Assembly: GCA_900095095.1 (NCBI GenBank)
Contig: FMBT01000544.1
Coordinates: forward strand, 1-57,892
DNA from: Fragilariopsis cylindrus CCMP1102
Lineage: Eukaryota; Bacillariophyta; Bacillariophyceae; Bacillariales; Bacillariaceae
Length of the DNA: 57,892 bases
Reading direction: 5' to 3'
A program made the translations under genes and the position numbers. Positions 34,740 through 44,800 of the stretch are shown one piece after another. The notes beneath the pieces were generated by a model. That model was not told the DNA's origin, ran no database searches, and saw only the letters and a program-made list of their open reading frames with translations. The stretch's first letter is position 1. Each line of letters begins with the position of its first letter.

Positions 34740-37259
34740 ATGAGTACACGTATTAATAATGACAAGAATAACAAAAATGCGAAGATACCGCCACCGTCGA
34801 AACAAGAAAAATCCAATTTAATGAAGACAGTGGGTCGGAAAAAGACAGTGGGTCGGAAAAGAGGTTTCGGTACGGGCTTGAATGATTGGTTTATTATCAT
34901 CTTTGCTGTCGCATTTGCTCTCAGTTTTTCTTTAAATTTGATGCATATGACGATGGAAGGTGATGATGACATTTCTGACGAGAAAGGTACCACGAAAAAG
35001 AATGCAGCACGGTTGGCCCTACATCGTGCTATGAAGGGTTTCAAGGACAGTCCCGCTTCTCCGATACTACGCAAACAACAACAAAAAGAATTAATGAAAC
35101 CATTTATTAATTTGCAAAATAATAATAAAAAACTACCAGGAACAGAAAAAGAAAAAAACGAACCAGAAGAGGGGCGCCATTTGATGAGGATGGCTGAGCT
35201 TGATTGTAAAGCATACGGAGGACCGTCTCCCGAGGATGCACAAGAGATGGTGTATTGGCGAGATATACCCTCTGATTCTTTATATGTTTCACCTTTCTTC
35301 AAAACCAATCGAAAACAAAACGAACAAAGAGAATATTTAACCTTTGAACCAGATGGTGGAGGTTGGAATAACATCCGAATGGCGATGGAATCTACTATAG
35401 CCCTTAGTGTTGCTATGGGCCGAACACTTGTGATGCCTCCTCAAAAGGTGCGACTGGCTACGCAACATACATTAATATTTAATTTAAGTATTCGACAGAC
35501 AAATAGTACGATGGACTCATACTCACTCTCACACAATTATATTTCAAACTTCCATCTTTTTACTTTTCTTCTTCTTTTTATATATGTATATGTATGTATA
35601 TATATATATATATATATATCATTTATCAACTTGAAAGAAAATGTATTTGTTAGGGAAAAATAATGGGGGACAACGGCATCATTTTTCTTTCGTCGATTTT
35701 TTCCCCATTGAAGAAATGGCAAAAGACAATAATGCATTTGAAGTTGTGAGCATGAAAGAATATCTCGAAGAAGAAGGTATGAAAGGAAAATTGATTAATC
35801 AGGTATGTTACGTGTGCATGGACTGTTATTATTATTTACCAGTGTAATGAAGCTTGTGAGTGACTACTACAAAAGGGTATCATCCGTTCTGTAATCTTTA
35901 AAGATGTATATTAAACATTTCTAATTATTTTTCTATAATAATATGTCACAGGAAACGGGCCAGGTTGAATTTCCTCCTGGCAATCGTACTGAATGGGATG
36001 GGATCGACCAAGCGGATTACGATTTGCTGCGTGGATATCTTCGTAACGTCAGCAATACACTTCGATGGGAACCTGGCAAGTGTCTTCCAGCCTTTCCGTC
36101 AAGCGGGAAACACCAAGATGTCGAAATTTTACAAGGGCTCGTACAAGAACTCCAAAAGAAGAAGACCAATAAGAAAACAGACGATACAAGTTTATTTCAG
36201 GTTGATAATCCCGATCCTACAGAACGTTTAGAGGACACCCTCGCTGGACGAAAAAAACTATGTGTGTACGATGAAAGTATCCAAAAAGAAAAAGTCGTAC
36301 ATTTTCAATGCAATCACAAAGAGCATTTACGACTCCTGGTTCATTTTTATGCATTTTTGTTTTTTGAAGATTGGCGTGAAGATTTATGGATGAAACGTTT
36401 CGTTAGAGATCACTTGCATTACCAGGATGAGATACAATGTGCGGGGGCTCGTATCGTTCATAGTATTAAACAACACGTCATGAAACGAACGAATGGCAAA
36501 ACCACCGAATTCGACACATTTCATATTCGTCGTGGAGATTTTCAATTCAAGGATACTCGTGTTGATATTCAAACGATCATTGATAATACTAAAGCGGAAT
36601 TGACTCCTGGGTCAACAATTTTTATCGCCACAGATGAGCATGATAGGAATTTCTTTAAGCCTATGGGGGAAATATACGATTTGTTGTTTTTGGATGACTT
36701 CAAAAAAGAATTGGAAGGAGTAAACTGTAAGTATGTCAAGTCAAGATCGACTGGCAAGACGGAAATACAATAATTCAAATCATCACCCACTCATTATCTC
36801 TCTCTTCTCTCATTCTCTCTCTCTCCCTCTTTGTTTGCAGCTAACTATTATGGGATGATTGATCAATTGGTAGCAAGCCGTGGACGTATCTTTTTCGGTT
36901 GTTGGTGGTCGACTGTGAGTGGTTCATATAATTTAATTTTTCTTTGTTTCGTTAAGTTTGATGTGACATTATCATCGTCGTTCTCTTCTCACAATACTGT
37001 TGTGTTGTGATTCAAAATACGCCAGTTTACCGGATATATCAACCGGATGCGCGGATATCATTCTACCAAAGATATGGCCCCAGGATACAAGAATGGGGAA
37101 CTACCGAAAACTTTCTATTACATAACTAAAGACAGAAAATTCGAGATGCACAAGTACGCTCCACTTAGGGGTGGCTTTTTTAGTCGAGAGTACCCAACTA
37201 GTTGGAGAGATATTGATAAAGGCATTGAAGAATTGACAGCTATAGCCAGACATCATTAA
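34740..37259 (+). CDS. O-fucosyltransferase-like glycosyltransferase (PF10250 type), type II membrane protein
   Basis: Five exons: 34740-35447, 35638-35802, 35952-36726, 36841-36914, 37026-37259. Introns are 190, 149, 114 and 111 nt with donors GTGCGA, GTATGT, GTAAGT and GTGAGT; all phases agree and give 651 residues. A Lys-rich cytosolic tail precedes one membrane anchor (WFIIIFAVAFALSFSLNL), so the enzyme should sit in the Golgi or ER with a lumenal catalytic part. Family stretches: GGGWNNIRMAMESTIALSVA, RTLVMPPQK then MYLLGKN, VDFFPIEEM, and TFHIRRGDFQF, the R-x-G-D-like GDP-sugar region. The last part runs RIFFGCWWST, FTGYINRMRGYHS across the splice. The donor is probably GDP-fucose; the acceptor is unknown. 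It converges on a GT61-like gene 218 nt away. The first intron contains a (TA)n tract. Confidence 0.82.
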
Positions 37260-37477
37260 GTTTTCGTTTGTTTGACAGTTCGCTATAACTTACTTTTCGA
37301 GTAACTAGAAGAGATAATCATTTCCAAATAAAAATATATGTATGCTGTAGAGCTATTTCCCGTGGCAGAAAATAATAGTCCCCTTTAAAATTTGCATTTC
37401 AAATAATCAGGATTTTTTCAAGTATCCTCATATTTTCCCTGTTCGGTAGTAATATAATGATTCCCGTTCTACCTTTA

Positions 37478-39484
37478 TCAACCAATCCTTATACCCCTGG
37501 GCTTCTTCTTTTCTTCTGGGAGTTTCCAATCTTTTTCGTATGAATGTGTTTTTTCCATTTGCCAATCTTGTGTCCTATAAAAATGGTGAACGGATTTTTT
37601 GGATTGTGTACTTATTGTATCTGGGTCTTCAATTGTTGATTTAGTATCATCCTCCACGCAATTGACGTTGTACAGCACGTAGTCATCTGCCGCTGCTCGC
37701 TCAAAGTCGTAGCATTGGTTCGGCTTGTTAACCACAAAACGATTAAGGATGTCAGTAACGGCGTCGACAGGGACGGTGAAATCGCGGTCGCTCCACATAT
37801 TTCCTTTTTCTAATAGACAATGCTTTAGTGTAATCTGCTGCTGCTGCTGGACATTCTTCTTTGAGCAAGCAATATGCGCTATGCTCCGAACGTCAAGAGC
37901 GTATCCAATATGGTCTAAGTCAGAATCATTATATATTATTCCCAAGGGTGTTGGCTTGTCAACGGATCTTGTCCAATGTCCCATTCTATTCACTCCCAAC
38001 ACAAATGGTAGTATTTCTACCACCAGCGACCCTTCTTTCATGAAAATTGCTTCAGTCATCTGTGCACCATGAATACCAATGAGAGCATCTAATCCTCCAT
38101 GGACCACCATATGTTGGATTGGTGAATTCATTTCGTCGTCCTCTAGATTCACAACCACGCATAACACCTTGTGACTAGAAAAGTTCTTTCGACAGGCCTT
38201 TAATGACTGATCAATATCCATCCATACCCGGCGTAATGTTCTCTGAGTCAACCCAACGACTTTCCATCCTTCCAAAATATCATCTTGGTCAGATGCAGTC
38301 ATGCTTAGAATATTCTTATCAACATGTTCCGCATACATTGAAAGACGTAGCTGACGGACAAGGGAGTGCATTGGTTCGTTTCTATCGATCGCTCTTGTAC
38401 GGACGTCTTTCTTTAAAACACCATAATCAACAATCGAATTATTAATATTTTTCTTTTGAGCACCAACTAGGGTGCTGTCCTCCGACTCGTCATTTGAAGA
38501 ACTAGAATCAACATCATGGTAATTGGTAGTAAAAATCTGATCCGAAGGTTCCACATTCAAGACGTTAGTCAATCCACGATGCAGGCGCTCCGTTCCGCTA
38601 ACTTCTTTAAAGCCACAAAAGAATATGCGCTTCATACATTGGCAGTTACTAGATTCCATTAATGACAGAAATGGTAGAGGATAATTGTCACTGTATAAAC
38701 CCAGAAATGCTCGATGACTCTCCAATAATGTATTTCTCCATTTTCTTTTCGAGTAGTCGTATGAGGGGAACATATAAAGTTGAGAGTTCTTCCGGAACGA
38801 AGCATCAGTATTTGAATTGGAATCGACGATCGAGTGGAATAACTGTACAAATGGAAGAAGAATTCGACTATAGAACTCGCCAAGCATATGTGTATGGACT
38901 CCATTCAGCACAATATGGTTGGTAACAGTCGAATATAAACATTTCTGCCTGCTACCATTTCCAAATACGTCTTCAACATCACGCATAAGCCGTATCGATG
39001 TCGTATTTGTTGGGGTGATTAATCCAACTGTTGGTCGAGCTTCTCCCTTTTTCCGGAATGCAATATTCAGTGTTGGATGGTACCCATTATTATCATTGTC
39101 CTTACTACTACGGTCGTAGTATGCCCATTTTTCACCGAACTGACATGCATCTTCTATATAAAAACATTTTTCAAATGCTGGGCTAACAACGTTTTCGGAA
39201 GAATGCGAATTCCATCGATCGCGGTCAAACCAATCGTCGTCATCATCTACTTCGTACTTCTTCTTCTTGTACCTTGGCTCGTCTTGACGACGTGCCAAAT
39301 GTTGTTGGGTAAAGCTATCCAGTGAATAATTAGGATACGGCACGCCATTCTCGGTACTTGTAATTTCTGGAAGATGACCCAACTGGTATACGACCAGTGT
39401 TAGACTCGTAATATTAAGAAGTAGGAATATCAGCATCCATCGAGTGTTGATAATACTGATGGTCCAATGCTTACGAGTCATCAT
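37478..39484 (-). CDS. GT61-like (DUF563) glycosyltransferase, type II membrane protein
   Basis: The 668-residue ORF starts with a short cytosolic tail and one anchor (WMLIFLLLNITSLTLVVYQL). A stem region follows, then a lumenal domain ending in the GT61 signature ALIGIHGAQMTEAIFMKEGS then LVVEILP (family: G-x-H-G-A-x-L-T-N-x-x-F-x-x-P-G-S-x-V-V-E). Upstream features typical of the family include HIVLNGVHTHMLGEFYSRIL and a Cys pair at CQCMKRIFFCGF. GT61 enzymes transfer xylose, arabinose or GlcNAc to glycans or proteins; the donor cannot be told here. The 3' end faces the O-fucosyltransferase-like gene. No intron required. Several N-glycosylation sequons support a lumenal position. Confidence 0.8.
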   Translation of the reverse strand: MMTRKHWTISIINTRWMLIFLLLNITSLTLVVYQLGHLPEITSTENGVPYPNYSLDSFTQQHLARRQDEPRYKKKKYEVDDDDDWFDRDRWNSHSSENVVSPAFEKCFYIEDACQFGEKWAYYDRSSKDNDNNGYHPTLNIAFRKKGEARPTVGLITPTNTTSIRLMRDVEDVFGNGSRQKCLYSTVTNHIVLNGVHTHMLGEFYSRILLPFVQLFHSIVDSNSNTDASFRKNSQLYMFPSYDYSKRKWRNTLLESHRAFLGLYSDNYPLPFLSLMESSNCQCMKRIFFCGFKEVSGTERLHRGLTNVLNVEPSDQIFTTNYHDVDSSSSNDESEDSTLVGAQKKNINNSIVDYGVLKKDVRTRAIDRNEPMHSLVRQLRLSMYAEHVDKNILSMTASDQDDILEGWKVVGLTQRTLRRVWMDIDQSLKACRKNFSSHKVLCVVVNLEDDEMNSPIQHMVVHGGLDALIGIHGAQMTEAIFMKEGSLVVEILPFVLGVNRMGHWTRSVDKPTPLGIIYNDSDLDHIGYALDVRSIAHIACSKKNVQQQQQITLKHCLLEKGNMWSDRDFTVPVDAVTDILNRFVVNKPNQCYDFERAAADDYVLYNVNCVEDDTKSTIEDPDTISTQSKKSVHHFYRTQDWQMEKTHSYEKDWKLPEEKKKPRGIRIG

Positions 39485-41048
39485 TGCCTAAATAAACCGC
39501 TAATAAAACTGAACGGTACTAGATTAGGATATTGAACTTGTATCGCTCCTCTCTCTCTCTTTCGTTAACTCTCACTCTACCTCTTTCGCGTTTAGTATTT
39601 CTCACTAGCGATTGATCTCGGCATTCCTTCCATTTCCGTCCTGAACTCTTTTCGACTCCCTCCCAATGTTGCTTCACATCAATATACTATCGATAATACA
39701 TTCCACTGCGATGAGAGGTATTTAAAGCGATCTTTGGAATCTTTGGGCCTTACTCAAAATCACGTTTGAAATATCAAACGTGCATCGGGTTCGCTTTTTT
39801 ATCACGAAAATTAGCTTTACTAATGCATGGAATCTTGTGATAACAGTGAATGGGGCTTACAAGATTGGTGTTGATACCTTTTTAAATCAAGTCTCTGTCC
39901 TTATATCAAAAAGGCCAAATTTTATGATCTGGTGAATGGATGTGAAATGGATGTGATATGGACCACCAAGATGTGGAATGTGTGTACCCAGATGCAGAAT
40001 ATGAGAGAGAGAGAGTGTGTGCGTGTGTGAGAGAGAGAAAGAGTTGTTCAAAGCAGCATGCAAGTAGTAAGGAGAGAGAGAGAGAGAGAGAGAGCAGAAA
40101 GAGCAGAGAGAGAGCAGAAAGAGCAGAGAGAGCAGAGAGAGAGAGACAAGAGTAAAAGCATACATACATTGTGGTTCGCATGGACTGGAACAGAAAGCTC
40201 TTGTATTGACATATTATATATCACAACTTTAGTTGTGTCTAAAACTATCATCTACTATGTGCTATGTGTGTGTCTAGAACTATTGCATAAAAATAAAATT
40301 GGATATTTAGCTCGTCAAAATATTTGTACCGCAGAACATATAGATAATGTACAATGTATCAATACAGTGCATTGTAAAAATCTTTGTGTAGTACTACAAA
40401 ACACTATGTATTACCCACTTCACTTAGGCAAGGAAAAGGGTATTTCTCCGCAATGGAACTATTTTTTGACCAAAGGGCTGTGTAATCTAATGTTCTGAGA
40501 GTCACAAGCTCAGTCATCAGAAGGAATAGGAAGCCTTCATGAAGGATGCAGATTTCACTTTTGTAACTTCAAGAAGATCAGAATTTGTGTTTACATAAGC
40601 AAAATGATGACCATATTCTTGTCCCTGTTTTGTTGTTTATCATGATCCTGCTTCTAGGTGCAATTCAAGTTGGTTCAAACCTCTGTTCAAATGAATCTAT
40701 TCCCAAATAACACCCCAACTGGTGGAGGAGACATACCATTATCATTCTATATACATATTATCATTAAAAGAGCAATTCTTCTGTTATAGCAATTATTGTG
40801 TATGCAAAATGATTTACTGTAGCAACTAGTTGAATACTGCTGAACTGTGATATTTAATAGAATCATTATGAGGACACAAATAGTTCAACTATTTGTACCC
40901 TTGTTTGTTAAAGCATATGAGTGAATTATGTGCAAGCAATATATTTCTAGCAGGCGCACCAGATTGTAATATGGACAAGGAAGCCTTATGAACGATCTTA
41001 TTTGTGCAAGCCATCCCCATCCGTTCTTTCAAATTGCTATGATTTTCT
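39485..41048. other. Intergenic region with large GA microsatellite
   Basis: A purine-rich (GA)n/GAGCA tract fills about 39997-40150 and yields long but spurious Arg/Glu or Leu/Ser ORFs on both strands. The stretch 40150-41000 is AT-rich, with no family signal and no clear terminal repeats. Confidence 0.65.
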
Positions 41049-41702
41049 TTATATGACAATTTCCATAGTAGCGAAGGCAGTAATGACGCTTACTATGGCA
41101 GTCGCTGTAGTAAGAAATCCTACCATTTTGATACCCCCACTTTCTTCGATAGATTTGCTGCAAGCATCGATCGCAACGCCGCCCCAAAAACAACGACATC
41201 CACCAGTGACGTTTCCTTTATATCCACCATCTACGTCATTAAGGTCTATATAGTCTTTGAAGACAACATCGTTACAATATTCAGAGCAACGGGTAGCATT
41301 AAATTCATCGAGTCCAGCGTCGGAACAAGTTTCATTGGAAGTATTGGGCAAATCGATATAAACCTCATCATACTTGCATGCTTCTTCTGTATCTGTTCGG
41401 AAATTTATAGTTACAGAATCGACGTTCGAACCAACAGATGCATTACAAGCACATACTTGATACTGATACCCTCCCGCACCCTCGTCGTAGGTAGATCGAT
41501 ATTGACCAACGCTTCCGTCCGTACCACAAAATGAATCACAAGGCGATCCATCAGAGTCTCTAGCCATCGTACTCCCGCATGCGGTAGGCCACGTCATGTT
41601 CGATACGAATTGTTGTCCATTCGTTCTAATACCGGGGATAGCGAGAAAGAGAAGAACGACTCTGATGAATGGCGAACAACAGTTCATCATGTTGGCGGCC
41701 AT
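41049..41702 (-). CDS. Secreted Cys-rich glycoprotein with C-terminal hydrophobic tail (hypothetical)
   Basis: The 217-residue product is not recognised. It opens with a signal peptide (FIRVVLLFLAIPGIRTNG) and the mature part has 12 Cys, mostly as close pairs (SPCDSFCG, VCACNA, TRCSEYCND, GGCRCFWGG). There are six N-glycosylation sequons (NMT, NAS, NTS, NET, NAT, NVT). The end is a hydrophobic stretch (MVGFLTTATAIVSVITAFAT) preceded by Ser/Gly residues, fitting a GPI-attachment signal or one membrane anchor. The even Cys number suggests a disulfide-rich surface or cell-wall protein. The two halves may be an internal duplication, since both end in a C-x-C motif (VCACNA, GCRCFW). Single exon. 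Confidence 0.72.
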   Translation of the reverse strand: MAANMMNCCSPFIRVVLLFLAIPGIRTNGQQFVSNMTWPTACGSTMARDSDGSPCDSFCGTDGSVGQYRSTYDEGAGGYQYQVCACNASVGSNVDSVTINFRTDTEEACKYDEVYIDLPNTSNETCSDAGLDEFNATRCSEYCNDVVFKDYIDLNDVDGGYKGNVTGGCRCFWGGVAIDACSKSIEESGGIKMVGFLTTATAIVSVITAFATMEIVI

Positions 41703-42220
41703 ACTTTCCTAGTTAGATATTGCTTAAGGCAGCTCAACGACAGTACAATAAGTACTTATGTAGTAATATATTATTTTATGGTAATGGCTTATAGTACGAT
41801 CAAACGAAGTGAGAAATACACTTTGAATTTGTAGGACGATGCCATTATTCCAATGAAAAATTAAAAAAGAGAAGAAAAAAAAAGAGAAAATGCCACCTAT
41901 TATTAATTATTACCTACAGTATTCAAATACATCGTGCACACATCTCATTTTTTGAATCTGAGCAAATCTGTTAAACGTTATTGTACGGGTAAAAGAAGGG
42001 AACGGAGATAATGTTTTGATTTTAATTAAGGGGATGAAATAATGTTACGCAATTCAAACTTAACCTGAAATCCGCAAAGCATCGCACAACAATAACATAT
42101 TATTATTAAACATATTGCCCAAGATGGTAAGATCCTCTGTAAATGGAAAGACAACACAGTAGAGATTGAACAAACAAAACAACAACAGTGGTGGTCTTTA
42201 TATATGTTTAAAGTACTGGG
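41703..42220. other. Divergent promoter region
   Basis: Between the secreted Cys-rich gene (-) and the PAP2 gene (+). AT-rich; A-rich run at about 41860-41890. No gene or clear element. Confidence 0.55.
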
Positions 42221-43612
42221 ATGACGGAACAAAACAACCTACACAATCCGTTATCGTCTTCATTGAACGACCCCGCTGAAAAAAATAAGAAGGGAGGAAT
42301 CATCAATATGTTGACGAGATATCTTGGCGCATTATTATCTTCGTCGTCATCGTCATCAACAACGACATCAATGTCATCGACACGCAACCTAGTTGGATCT
42401 ACTCTTTTTTGGATTGGATTTGGTTTATTTGGTTGGTACTTTCCACGTTTCCTAATGCATCGAGAAACATCGATAGTGAATAAGCAACCACCGTATCAAA
42501 TTAGTGGAGAAGATACTATTATTGTCGATTTTGAACTAAATCATCCACTCGTCGATCCACCGACTGTCGATGGTGAGTCTCCTTTATTATCTTGATGTCT
42601 TAGGCGACTTATGTCATTGTTAATAGCCATAGCACTTCGAAGTGAATGTCTAATTCTAATAATCGTCTCCTCAACTCTCTCCTCTTCCAATAGGTTTTCT
42701 ACTGCGAAGCACATCTGTCTTCTTTCCTTTCATCTTTTTGGTTCTTCATGCTTGGTACTCAACACCATCATCTTCTCTTAATTCTGGCACGGACCACCAA
42801 AATTCAAATAATAGAGCTCAGAAAGTTGGAACAGTTATTTCTTCATTCTCTGCGGCACTAGGTATGTCCGAAGGTTTCACCGTTATGATTAAACTATGGG
42901 TACAAAGACGTCGACCAAATTTTTATGAACTTTGTGGTTTCAACCATACTACTAAACAATGTACAGCTAATCTCAAACGAATACGAGAGGTAAGGGGTTT
43001 GTTTTGTTTTTGTTCTGATCGATTCGATTTCTATTATCTTTGTGAACTTACGAATTTATTGTTGTATTCTTTACTTCTATGATTGCTTCGTAGGCAAACT
43101 TTTCCTTTCCTTCTGGTCATTCTAGTTTGGTATGCTGTGCCATGACATTTTTAGTTTGGTATTTGCATGGTGCGAGAAAAAGTAGTAGTACTCATCATTG
43201 TCACAGCAGAACAAATCTATGGTCAAGGATATCTTCCTTGATCATCACTTATCTCCCGTTAGCGTGGGCTTTATTTGTCGCCGCTTCTCGTCTCGTCGAT
43301 CAGTGGCATCATCCATCTGATGTTATTGCTGGATTAGGGCTTGGATTTGTTACATGTACGATTGCTTATCATCATTGGTATCCTCATATTTGGTCGTCAA
43401 ATGCTGGAATTCCGCGTGGTTTATTGCTTAAAAATAATGAATACACGGAACCATCAACAATGGTAGTAGGACCAGAAATATCGAATATTTCTACAACAAC
43501 GACGATACCAACAACCAAAAGACGGCAAGTCCAAGACCAAGACATTGGTAACAATAACAATAACAACAATAGCTCCAACTATGAAATAAGGACTTATGAG
43601 GATTTGACATAA
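42221..43612 (+). CDS. PAP2-family lipid phosphatase (phosphatidate phosphatase type 2)
   Basis: Three exons: 42221-42572, 42694-42989, 43094-43612. Introns are 121 and 104 nt (GTGAGTCT...TTCCAATAG|; GTAAGGGG...TTCGTAG|), phases 1 and 0, giving 388 residues. All three active-site motifs are present: KLWVQRRRPNFY (K-x6-R-P), NFSFPSGHSS across the second splice (P-S-G-H), and SRLVDQWHHPSDVIAG (S-R-x5-H-x3-D). About six membrane segments surround them. The family removes phosphate from phosphatidic acid or related lipid phosphates. The N-terminal Ser-rich tail and the C-terminal Asn-rich tail are not conserved-looking. Closest overall to plant/fungal lipid phosphate phosphatases (DPP1/LPP). Confidence 0.93.
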
Positions 43613-44800
43613 TAACGTTTTTTCTATTGATAAAGCTTTGCATGACTGTATCCCCATTGATTATTAATTTTCAAAATAAACTAATATAGTTTTTAGTAAA
43701 CCCATCTAACAAAGTGTAAGATATGCAATCAAATAATAGATGAAAAATTCATTATACCAGATCTTTTCTAGCTATCACTGTAGCACGGAGACTGAGTTTC
43801 GTGCTTTGGAAAATAGGAAGATTCAAACAATTTAGCTAGGACTTATATCAAGAATTGTCTGCCTTCACTTCTTTGCTCCTTCTTCAATTTGATAAAAATA
43901 GCAAACATAACAAGCTGCGGTATTAACCTGGTAAATTGTATTTAGAGCTACATATACTGTGTATGATATGTAGTGTAGGACCTTGTATCATTCCTACTAT
44001 ACTGTATGCAGAATGGAATAAATTCATTCAGTCGTAAAAATAATTTTTAGTTACGTACTTGAAGTACACACAGAGCATACTCCTATTTGTATTTGCTCGT
44101 GCCGGAACATGCCGAGTAAACTCGACATTATCAAAAGGGGCATATATAGTTTCTATTTTTAACGGCCGTTCAGTACTTTAATTACATACACCAAAAACTA
44201 CGGTTTAAGAATACAAGCGATGTAATAATCAAATATTTCGCCAATTCGGATCTCAAAATTTAGTAGCTTTGCCCCGTATTTGGCAGTTCGAACCACATTA
44301 TTAACAACCCCGCGCCGTATATTGAGGTAAACTGGCAGCATAAACTTCCCTAAACTTTTGAGATTATAAGATAATTCGGTGCACCAACGACCATGGAAAA
44401 TAATAGTTTCATAAGTTGGCTTTGAATAATATACAATTTAACATTCAAGTAGAGTTAGAATTAAGTTAGAATTAATCAAATAATCGGTGCTTGAAAGAAT
44501 CCATTTACGTTTGAAACGTTAGATTTACGGGGGTAGTATATTTACACTACATTTGCCTCCAATATCCTAAGAGAGAGAGAGAGCGCGAAAGATAGAGAGA
44601 CTTACTGTGTACAGTGAGTGCGATCGCGAGTCCGCAATTTTCAACGGTACCTCGTACGTACAAGTAATAAAATAATCATTGCTCATTGACGAACAAGTTG
44701 CTTTGTAGTATACTATCATATATTGTACAATACAATACAATACAACATTAGATTAATCCAATTCAATCAATCGATCGGGAAAGAAGTATCACATTATAGC
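43613..44800. other. Intergenic region / promoter of the DUF6824 gene
   Basis: About 1.2 kb, AT-rich. A GA-rich run (AGAGAGAGAGAGCGCGAAAG) near 44573 and imperfect ACAAT repeats near 44725-44745 lie in the probable leader. The frame of the next gene is open from 44723 but holds no earlier ATG. No gene seen. Confidence 0.55.

Noticed and set aside
39887..40498. Overlapping ORFs of 90-146 codons on both strands
   Set aside because: They are produced by the (GA)n/GAGCA tract (Arg-Glu or Leu-Ser runs) with no family signal outside it.
44270..44310. tRNA T-loop-like GTTCGAAC
   Set aside because: The flanking bases do not form a T-stem on either strand and no D or anticodon arm is visible.
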